Source of the DNA: Pseudoalteromonas ostreae
Lineage (GTDB): Bacteria > Pseudomonadota > Gammaproteobacteria > Enterobacterales > Alteromonadaceae
DNA: 64,000 bases
Assembly: GCF_018069805.1 (NCBI RefSeq)
Contig: NZ_JAGPYN010000019.1
Coordinates: 18,025 to 82,024, forward strand
Reading direction: 5' to 3'
Position numbers and translations under genes: made by a program. Of the stretch, positions 58,019 through 64,000 are shown in pieces. Each line of letters opens with the position of its first letter. The stretch's first letter is position 1. The notes under the pieces are model-generated. The model was not told where the DNA came from and did no database searches. It saw nothing but the letters and a program-made list of their open reading frames with translations.

Positions 58019-58066
58019 ACTAAAAATAACAAGTAAATTAGGGGAAAAATAATGTCAAAGGGTTAG

Positions 58067-58513
58067 TTATTTACCTTCAAGCAAGTTACCACTGCCAATT
58101 TCAATTTTACGTGGTTTAAGTGCTTCAGGGATCTCACGTTGCAAGTCGATACTAAGTAGCCCATTGGCTAAATCAGCGCCGAGTACTTTAACGTGGTCAC
58201 CTAGCTGGAATTTGCGTTCAAAGTTGCGCTCAGCAATGCCTTGATGAATAAATTTTCGCTCTGCGCTGTCATCTTTATTTGCTTTTATGCCAGCAACTTT
58301 TAAGGTGTTATTTTCTGACTCTATCGTCAGCTCATTATCACTAAAACCGGCAACAGCCATAGTGATACGATATTTGTCTTCATCGAGTGCTTCGATGTTA
58401 TACGGAGGAAAACTTGGCTGCTTGTCAGTGCGAGCGGCCGCATCCATTAAAGATGCTAAATGATCGAAGCCAATGAATGAACGATAAAGTGGTGATAAAT
58501 CTACTGTACGCAT
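58067..58513 (-). CDS. Small heat-shock protein, IbpA family
   Basis: This ATP-independent chaperone coats unfolding proteins. The alpha-crystallin domain covers about residues 35-125, with YRITMAVAGFSDNEL, the AERKFIHQGIAERNFERKF stretch and a GLLSIDLQREIPE end. I chose the ATG at 58513 with AGGA upstream (148 residues). A 169-residue version has no ribosome-binding site and would swallow the thermometer hairpin. Its leader carries a sigma-32-type promoter and a ROSE-like hairpin. Confidence 0.92.
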   Translation of the reverse strand: MRTVDLSPLYRSFIGFDHLASLMDAAARTDKQPSFPPYNIEALDEDKYRITMAVAGFSDNELTIESENNTLKVAGIKANKDDSAERKFIHQGIAERNFERKFQLGDHVKVLGADLANGLLSIDLQREIPEALKPRKIEIGSGNLLEGK

Positions 58514-58516
58514 AAT

Positions 58517-58541
58517 AATATCCTCATATTTAAGCGATATT
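58517..58541 (-). promoter_or_regulatory. ROSE-like RNA thermometer over the hsp20 ribosome-binding site
   Basis: Just before the start codon UCGCU (58533-58537) pairs with the GAGGA ribosome-binding site (58521-58525), leaving one G of UCGCU bulged. Four A-U pairs extend the stem outwards (58538-58541 with 58517-58520). A short UYGCU helix with a bulged G opposite the ribosome-binding site is the defining feature of ROSE elements, which melt on heat shock. Confidence 0.65.
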
Positions 58542-58648
58542 TTGCATGTGCTTTTCGGTTGAACAAGCGCAGGCAAAGTTTAATTAATAATATAAATTTC
58601 AATTACTTCTACTTAGTTGGGACCCATCAGGCGTCCTCACTAAACTAT

Positions 58649-58674
58649 ATATGGACGGCAAAATTGTTTTCAAG
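58649..58674 (-). promoter_or_regulatory. Sigma-32-type heat-shock promoter of hsp20
   Basis: On the minus strand CTTGAA (58669-58674) is followed, 14 bases on, by CCATAT (58649-58654). This resembles the sigma-32 consensus CTTGAA and CCCCATnT. It gives a leader of about 125 bases before the thermometer and start codon. Confidence 0.65.
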
Positions 58675-58799
58675 ATTATTTTTGAAAAAAGTTTTATTTT
58701 TTTCAAAATCTCTTTTTGCCTACTCAATAAAATGAGGACTCAAAGTTTGCTTTTCAAGCCTTTAAATAGTAAGAAAGGGAATTAGCTTTAGAGGTAGAT

Positions 58800-59297
58800 A
58801 TGAAAAAAGTAACGAGTTTTCTGCTCAATATAATTATATTAGTTGTGGTGTTTTTTGTAGTAACTACATATCAGCAACGCAATTTACTCAGCTCAGATAG
58901 CAGCCCTGCCCCGTATTTTAATTTACCTCTGCTCAATGACAGCGAACAACGTATTGATATTGCGATGCTCAAAGGTAACACCACCGTGGTTTATTTTTTT
59001 GCGCCATGGTGCACAATTTGTCGTTACAGTATGCCAAACCTAGAAGCGGCATTGGTTGATTCTAATATCAACGCCATTGGCATCGCGCTTGATTATAAAA
59101 ATGAACAAGAAGTTGCGCAATTTGTTAGTGAACTTAAGCTAACAATACCCATTTTACTGGGCAATAAAAACACCCAGAGCAATTATAAAATCAGCGCCTT
59201 TCCTACTTACTATGTAATTGATCAACAACTGCGAATAACCGCACGCTCAATGGGCTATTCTAGCCAATTAGGTATTACCATCAGAGCCCAAAACTAA
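58800..59297 (+). CDS. TlpA/ResA-like membrane-anchored thioredoxin
   Basis: One N-terminal membrane helix (about residues 5-22) anchors a periplasmic thioredoxin fold. The redox centre is WCTIC with Cys71 and Cys74, inside YFFAPWCTICRYSMPN. A cis-proline region (AFPTYYVID) lies near residue 138. It probably keeps thiols reduced, or exchanges disulfides, in envelope proteins. Its specific partner is not visible. A GAGGTAG ribosome-binding site precedes the ATG, and the TonB-dependent receptor follows in the same direction. Confidence 0.8.
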   Translation: MKKVTSFLLNIIILVVVFFVVTTYQQRNLLSSDSSPAPYFNLPLLNDSEQRIDIAMLKGNTTVVYFFAPWCTICRYSMPNLEAALVDSNINAIGIALDYKNEQEVAQFVSELKLTIPILLGNKNTQSNYKISAFPTYYVIDQQLRITARSMGYSSQLGITIRAQN

Positions 59298-59390
59298 ATG
59301 TAACAGCTTGTAACACCTCCCTACATTTTCGTACAGTTTACTACGTATTTTTATATCTTTTCTCATTATTATAGGTAGCTGTTACATTTA
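59295..59390. promoter_or_regulatory. Perfect 14-bp inverted repeat before the TonB-dependent receptor
   Basis: TAAATGTAACAGCT (59295-59308) and AGCTGTTACATTTA (59377-59390) are exact inverted copies 68 bases apart. A third TGTAACA follows the left copy at once. The right copy lies about 20 bases before the receptor start. It looks like a multi-site operator, possibly allowing looping. The regulator is unknown. Confidence 0.6.
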
Positions 59391-59410
59391 CTTATAACTA
59401 TGGAAGAAAC

Positions 59411-61489
59411 ATGTTAGTCACCTGCTTGTCATCATTTTATCGTTTAACGCCACTGGCGTTGTGTTTGCCATTTTTAACACACGCCAAGGTTAATGCTAAT
59501 GAAGAAACAATTGAACGTCTTGAAACTGTTTATAAACGCAGTAGTATTACCAGTGAAATAACCGAAAATACTGAAAAACTGATCACTATGCCCGGTGCTA
59601 TGGGCGACCCGCTGCGGGCCGTTTTTGCACTACCAGGCGTTGTCGCCGCTGGCGGCGCAATGAGTGAACCTGCGGTACGCGGCTCATCACCCGATGATAA
59701 TTTATTTGAAGTGGATTTTATGCCTGCTGGCTACATTTTTCATGATTTCGGCAGCTCTATTTTTAACAAGTACATTATTCAAGATTTTCAACTTTACTCA
59801 GCTGGTTATGGCACCAGTTACAGCAACGCCACCGGTGCCGTATTTGACGTAACACTACGTAACCCTAAATATCAGCCAATTACCACCACACTTGATCTTA
59901 CAATGTTTAATGCCGGTGTCTTTGTTGAAGGGCAACTCACGCAGAACACCGCGTTTTATTTATCAGCACGTAAAAGTACATTACCGCTGTTTTTCTCCAA
60001 AGGTGAAGAGCTTGAAAACGACGATGGGCAACTCAGTGGTGTCACTCTCAACAACCCGCCAGATGATCATGATTACCAAGGAAAATGGATCTGGGATATA
60101 AACAATCAAAACGCCCTGACCGTGTCATTTACAGGCGCTAAAGACTCGGTTGCAGCAGGCTTTAATCAACGCGCTGAACTTTCACTAAAAAATCCTGAGT
60201 ATCAAGGCGATGCTGATTTTATTCGTGAATTTACCAGCCAAAGTATTTTATGGGATCACTTTAATAAAAACTTTCATTTTCGCTTAGGCGTTGGTGCACT
60301 CGAACATTCAGGTCGATTGGAATACGCTAAACGTGCCACACTAAGTGATGGCTATTTTGATGAAGAACAACAAAAGCAACTCACTTATAAAGGACGATTC
60401 AATTGGCGCGTTACTAAAGCCCAGCAGCTGGTGTTTGATGCCGCCTACTTTGATAACGACACAACCTACAGTTACGATGGTTTTCAATATCTTTGTACCG
60501 AACTCGATCCTGATTGCGATCTAAACAAAGGTGAGCGAATAACTGGCAAAGATAAGCTAGCGCTTGATAAGTACTTTATTGGTGTTAGCCATATTTGGGA
60601 TATTAACGAACAATGGCAAAGCGAAGTCGGCGTGCAATATCAAAGCAATGATTACACTGACGAAGACTTTGTGATGCCGCGCTTTGCGCTTAGCTATTTT
60701 ATTAATGATAGCAATAGTATCAATGCTAAATACGGGCATTATAATCGCATGCAAGATATTGCCACTATATTGCCTGAACACGGCAACCCAAATTTACGTT
60801 CGCAAACCTCAAAGCACAGCAGTTTAGGTTTTGCACAAGAACTTACCGATGAGTGGACATGGTCTATTGAAGGCTATTACAAAACCATGGACGATTTACC
60901 ATTGGCATTAAACAATTATTCAGATGCTGCAATGCGTTACAGTAATGATGTAACTGGGCGAGCTTACGGTGTTGATCTATTAATAAACAAAAATAAAACT
61001 GATAAATGGTACGGCTGGCTCGCAGTTAGTTATGCCAAAAGTGAACGTACAGACCAACGTCAAAACATTACCCGCGATTATTACGCTGATACCCCTTTAG
61101 TTGTCAACATGGTGTTTAATTACCAAATTAGTGAAAAATGGCAAGGCGGCTTTAACTTTACTGCCCGCAGTGGCCAAACTTACACCCCGATTGTAGGTGT
61201 AAAAGAAAACCCTGAGTTTGAAGGACGTTTTTTACCACAATATGGAGATCCATTTTCTGAGCGTTTCGATGTTTATCATCGCCTTGATCTTCGTTTTGAA
61301 CGTCAAACCGACTTTTGGGGCTTAGACGGTGTGTTAATTTTAGAATTAATGAACGCCTACGGCCAAGCAAACACCAGTAGCATTGATTTAGATTATCAAA
61401 AAGTAACCTCGATTAATCATTTAATTATCAAAGAAAACGAGGATGATTTTGAAATGCGCCCTTCAATTGGCTTTAGTGTTACGTTTTAA
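59411..61489 (+). CDS. TonB-dependent outer membrane receptor
   Basis: A signal peptide (to about residue 29) leads to a plug domain with PGAMGDPLRAVFALPGV and AVRGSSPDDNLFEVDFMP. A beta-barrel ending in a terminal Phe (FSVTF) follows. At 692 residues it fits the smaller receptors. No substrate can be read from the sequence and no heme-ligand or siderophore-specific motif is evident. An N-terminal TonB-box candidate is not obvious. It stands alone, flanked by an inverted-repeat leader and a long terminator hairpin. Confidence 0.85.
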   Translation: MLVTCLSSFYRLTPLALCLPFLTHAKVNANEETIERLETVYKRSSITSEITENTEKLITMPGAMGDPLRAVFALPGVVAAGGAMSEPAVRGSSPDDNLFEVDFMPAGYIFHDFGSSIFNKYIIQDFQLYSAGYGTSYSNATGAVFDVTLRNPKYQPITTTLDLTMFNAGVFVEGQLTQNTAFYLSARKSTLPLFFSKGEELENDDGQLSGVTLNNPPDDHDYQGKWIWDINNQNALTVSFTGAKDSVAAGFNQRAELSLKNPEYQGDADFIREFTSQSILWDHFNKNFHFRLGVGALEHSGRLEYAKRATLSDGYFDEEQQKQLTYKGRFNWRVTKAQQLVFDAAYFDNDTTYSYDGFQYLCTELDPDCDLNKGERITGKDKLALDKYFIGVSHIWDINEQWQSEVGVQYQSNDYTDEDFVMPRFALSYFINDSNSINAKYGHYNRMQDIATILPEHGNPNLRSQTSKHSSLGFAQELTDEWTWSIEGYYKTMDDLPLALNNYSDAAMRYSNDVTGRAYGVDLLINKNKTDKWYGWLAVSYAKSERTDQRQNITRDYYADTPLVVNMVFNYQISEKWQGGFNFTARSGQTYTPIVGVKENPEFEGRFLPQYGDPFSERFDVYHRLDLRFERQTDFWGLDGVLILELMNAYGQANTSSIDLDYQKVTSINHLIIKENEDDFEMRPSIGFSVTF

Positions 61490-61498
61490 TTAGCCACC

Positions 61499-61536
61499 TT
61501 ACATACACCTTTAATGCTGATTAAAGGTGTATGTAA
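61499..61536 (+). terminator. 17-bp perfect hairpin after the receptor gene
   Basis: TTACATACACCTTTAAT and its exact complement are separated by GCTG, ten bases after the stop codon. No strong T run follows, but the stem is long enough to end or protect the transcript. Confidence 0.75.
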
Positions 61537-61629
61537 TCATTAAAATAGAATTCATCAATCGTTTTTTTACGCTGTTTTTATCATTTTAATTCGCTACTAT
61601 TGAGTACACACTAAATCGAGGAGAGCGAT

Positions 61630-61893
61630 ATGTTAACTGTAATTTTTGGCCGTGAAGGCTGCCCTTATTGCGTACGTGCAAAAGATGTTGCTGAAAAACT
61701 AGCAAATGAACGTGATGATTTTAAATACCGCTATGTTGATATTATCAAAGAGGGCGTGAGCAAAGCCGACTTAGAACAATCCGCAGGAAAACCTTGCCCA
61801 ACCGTGCCACAAATCTTTATTGACCAAGCACACATCGGTGGTTTTACTGAATTTGAAGCTTACGCTAAAGAAAATCTTGGACTTTATCAATAA
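61630..61893 (+). CDS. grxA: Glutaredoxin 1
   Basis: GrxA is the small GSH-dependent disulfide reductase that serves ribonucleotide reductase and other targets. The active site CPYC is at residues 11-14. TVPQIFIDQAHIGGFTEF contains the cis-Pro and GG motifs that bind glutathione. At 87 residues it is close in length and sequence to E. coli GrxA. The start has GAGGAGAG upstream. In E. coli the gene belongs to the OxyR regulon; no site was identified here. Confidence 0.95.
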   Translation: MLTVIFGREGCPYCVRAKDVAEKLANERDDFKYRYVDIIKEGVSKADLEQSAGKPCPTVPQIFIDQAHIGGFTEFEAYAKENLGLYQ

Positions 61894-61910
61894 GTTCTGT
61901 ATAAAATTTG

Positions 61911-61947
61911 TTAATCAATTTGATTTACTCACAATTGAATTGATTAA
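61911..61947. repeat. AT-rich 10-bp inverted repeat between grxA and deaD
   Basis: TTAATCAATT and AATTGATTAA form a perfect inverted repeat 17 bases apart, about 20 bases after grxA. It may be a weak terminator or a binding site. Confidence 0.5.
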
Positions 61948-62015
61948 ATTATGACCAACATCAACTACATACAAATTAGTTTCAATTTATACAAGCATTT
62001 GCCTCGTAAATCCTA

Positions 62016-62048
62016 TACAATGCGCGCCTCTTTAAATTCGTTGAGGCG
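62016..62048 (+). promoter_or_regulatory. deaD -10 and hairpin over its ribosome-binding site
   Basis: A -10-like TACAAT (62016-62021) lacks a clear -35. Directly after it CGCCTC (62025-62030) can pair with GAGGCG (62043-62048), which contains the ribosome-binding site. If the mRNA begins at or before 62025, the site would be masked. Confidence 0.45.
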
Positions 62049-62053
62049 TATTA

Positions 62054-63880
62054 ATGTCAGAACCAGTCACGTTTGAATCTCTAAATCTTTCTCCTGCAAT
62101 TTTGAAGGCAGTTGAAGAGTTGGGTTACAAGACACCATCTGAAATCCAAGCTCAATGTATACCGTTATTGCTAGAAAGAAAGGACGTACTGGGACTAGCT
62201 CAAACGGGTACAGGTAAAACCGCAGCATTTGCACTGCCATTACTTAATAATATTGACCCGTCTGTGAAGCAGCCACAGATCCTTGTTCTCACACCAACCC
62301 GTGAGCTTGCGATCCAAGTAGCTGAGGCATTCGAACAATATGCTAAACACACTCGTGGTGTTGAAGTGTTGGCACTTTATGGTGGCCAGAGCTACAGCAT
62401 CCAATTAAGTGCACTTCGTCGTGGCGCACAAATTATTGTCGCGACTCCTGGTCGCTTAATCGATCACATAAACCGCGGCACTATCAAGTTTGATGCGTTA
62501 CAAGCGCTTGTACTTGATGAAGCCGATGAAATGTTACGTATGGGCTTTATCGATGATGTTGAAAACATCATGGAAAAAACACCGCGTGAAAAGCAAACAT
62601 GTCTTTTCTCTGCGACTATGCCTAAGCAAATTCAAAACATCAGCAGCAAATATATGAATAGCCCTGAGCAAGTTCATATCTCTGCGCGTAACTCAACTGT
62701 ATCATCTGTTGAACAAGTATTTTGGAATGCCAGCGTACACAAAAATAAAGCGATTGTTCGTTTCTTAGAAGCGGAACAATACGAAGGTGCTATTGTTTTC
62801 GTACGTACACGTAACGATACAGTACAACTTGCTGAGTTATTAGAGCGCGAAGGTTTCTCTGCAGCTCCACTTAACGGTGACATGAACCAGCAAGCACGTG
62901 AACGCACTGTTGATCGCTTAAAAAGCGGCATGCTGAACATTGTTATCGCAACAGACGTTGCGGCACGTGGTCTAGATGTTGACCGTTTAAGCCTTGTTAT
63001 CAACTACGATATTCCGCAAGACTCTGAAGCCTACGTTCACCGTATCGGCCGTACAGGTCGTGCTGGTCGCACTGGTAAAGCGATTCTTTTCGTAAAACAT
63101 AACGAACGTTATTTACTTAAAAATATCATTCGTCATACGAATTCAGATATTGCACAAGTTGAATTACCAACGGCTAAAATTGTTGAAGAAAAACGTATCG
63201 CAGCGTTACAAGCCAAGCTTACTATCGCGCTTGAAAACAAAGATATCACCTTCTTTAATGAAGTTGCTGCTAACATGGCGCAAAAGCTTGAACTTGCTCC
63301 TGAAGACCTAGCTGGTGCGTTACTGTGTTTAGCACAGCAACAATCACCAATTAAGGTTGAAGAAGTTAAAATTCAGCAACGTGAGCGTAGCGAACGCAAT
63401 GACCGTAACCCACGTAATGATCGTGGTGACCGTGGTCGTCGTAACGAGCGCAGCGAACGCCCTGCTCGTGACCGTGATGCAAAACCTCGTGAGCGTAACA
63501 GCCGCGATGCAGGTCCTATGGATACATACCGTATCGAAGTAGGTCGTGAACATGGTGTTCAGGTTAAGAACATTGTTGGTGCAATTGCTAACGAAGCTGA
63601 TATCTCAAGCAAGTTTATCGGTGACATTCGTCTTCACGACAGTCACAGCACGGTACAATTACCGCAAAACATGCCTAAAGATGTATTAGATCATTTCCAA
63701 AAAGTGTTTATATGTAAACGCCCAATGGGTATGACACTAACACAAGCTGAAGCGGCTTCTGAGCGCCCAGAGCGCAGTGAACGCCCAGCTGGTGACCGAA
63801 AGCGTAATGATGGCCCACGCGGCGATAAGCGTAGCGGTCCTCGTAAAGAACGTCGCCCAGTAAGCTTCACAGCTAAGTAA
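62054..63880 (+). CDS. deaD: ATP-dependent RNA helicase DeaD (CsdA)
   Basis: This DEAD-box helicase assists 50S assembly and mRNA decay, especially in the cold. Motif I AQTGTGKTA, DEAD, SAT and HRIGRTGRAGR are intact in two RecA-like domains (residues 1-370). A DbpA-like RNA-binding domain lies at about 490-565. Arg-rich low-complexity segments (about 440-485 and 575-600) surround it. The length is 608 residues. In E. coli it follows nlpI; here it is about 20 kb away and on the opposite strand. Confidence 0.96.
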   Translation: MSEPVTFESLNLSPAILKAVEELGYKTPSEIQAQCIPLLLERKDVLGLAQTGTGKTAAFALPLLNNIDPSVKQPQILVLTPTRELAIQVAEAFEQYAKHTRGVEVLALYGGQSYSIQLSALRRGAQIIVATPGRLIDHINRGTIKFDALQALVLDEADEMLRMGFIDDVENIMEKTPREKQTCLFSATMPKQIQNISSKYMNSPEQVHISARNSTVSSVEQVFWNASVHKNKAIVRFLEAEQYEGAIVFVRTRNDTVQLAELLEREGFSAAPLNGDMNQQARERTVDRLKSGMLNIVIATDVAARGLDVDRLSLVINYDIPQDSEAYVHRIGRTGRAGRTGKAILFVKHNERYLLKNIIRHTNSDIAQVELPTAKIVEEKRIAALQAKLTIALENKDITFFNEVAANMAQKLELAPEDLAGALLCLAQQQSPIKVEEVKIQQRERSERNDRNPRNDRGDRGRRNERSERPARDRDAKPRERNSRDAGPMDTYRIEVGREHGVQVKNIVGAIANEADISSKFIGDIRLHDSHSTVQLPQNMPKDVLDHFQKVFICKRPMGMTLTQAEAASERPERSERPAGDRKRNDGPRGDKRSGPRKERRPVSFTAK

Positions 63881-63896
63881 GCAACGACTCTTTAAT

Positions 63897-63932
63897 AAAA
63901 AAACCTTGCCACGAAAGTGACAAGGTTTTTTT
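63897..63932 (+). terminator. Terminator after deaD
   Basis: AAAAAACCTTG pairs with CAAGGTTTTTT around a loop with an extra CAC/GTG helix, followed by T residues. Nothing is recognised between it and the window end. Confidence 0.9.
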
Positions 63933-64000
63933 GTGTTTGGAATTTGAAGGTAATAGGTTCAAGGTGAAAGGCTTGAGCAGCTAGGCGTTAAATTTTTAAC

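Noticed and set aside
63344..63553. Open frames on both strands across the Arg-rich segment of deaD
   Set aside because: They are caused by the repetitive Arg/Asp/Asn codons of the helicase tail and have no start signals.

Overview
The window reads as a continuous piece of chromosome from a marine gammaproteobacterium of the Alteromonadales, most like Pseudoalteromonas. This is inferred from the protein flavour, the low-to-moderate G+C, the gene order, a six-gene Mrp antiporter operon and a Pseudoalteromonas-type inverted-repeat element. No database search was possible. Nearly all of it is core genome; accessory or odd material is concentrated at 32.2-35.0 kb and 53.4-61.5 kb.

Layout. 0-7.7 kb (minus strand): tilS, then accA, dnaE, rnhB and lpxB, the distal half of the envelope/replication cluster. 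7.7-14.5 kb (plus strand): a complete cytochrome bd unit, cydA-cydB-cydX-cydD-cydC, sitting between lpxB and lpxA, which are adjacent in E. coli. 14.6-27.4 kb (minus): lpxA, fabZ, lpxD, skp, bamA, rseP, dxr, cdsA, uppS, frr, pyrH, tsf, rpsB, covering lipid A synthesis, outer-membrane assembly, isoprenoid and phospholipid synthesis and translation. 27.7-32.0 kb (plus): map, glnD, dapD. 32.2-34.0 kb: a TPR protein running in frame into the C-terminal half of a broken MFS transporter, followed by a MITE-like element. 34.0-41.1 kb (minus): a DUF2804 protein and the mnh/mrp Na+/H+ antiporter operon with a fused A-B subunit. 41.4-43.4 kb (minus): a putative zinc protease overlapping nlpI. 43.6-53.0 kb (minus): the metY-rimP-nusA-infB-rbfA-truB-rpsO-pnp translation and RNA-decay cluster, headed by an initiator tRNA.

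53.4-64 kb is more individual. It holds a globin-fold protein that appears to have lost its heme ligand, a DUF4124 protein with an internal duplication, and a translationally coupled three-gene cassette (secreted zinc phospholipase C/P1-nuclease-like enzyme, PpiC-like foldase, membrane-anchored coiled-coil protein). These are followed by a small heat-shock protein with a sigma-32-type promoter and a ROSE-like RNA thermometer, a TlpA-like thioredoxin, a TonB-dependent receptor preceded by a perfect 14-bp inverted repeat, grxA and deaD.

The best candidates for something undescribed are the phospholipase/foldase/anchor cassette, the apparently heme-less globin, and the unassigned operator-like repeat before the receptor. 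Several RNA-level controls are readable in the sequence: the pnp leader hairpins, an rpsB leader, hairpins between rpsB and tsf, a terminator touching the uppS start codon, and the hsp20 thermometer.
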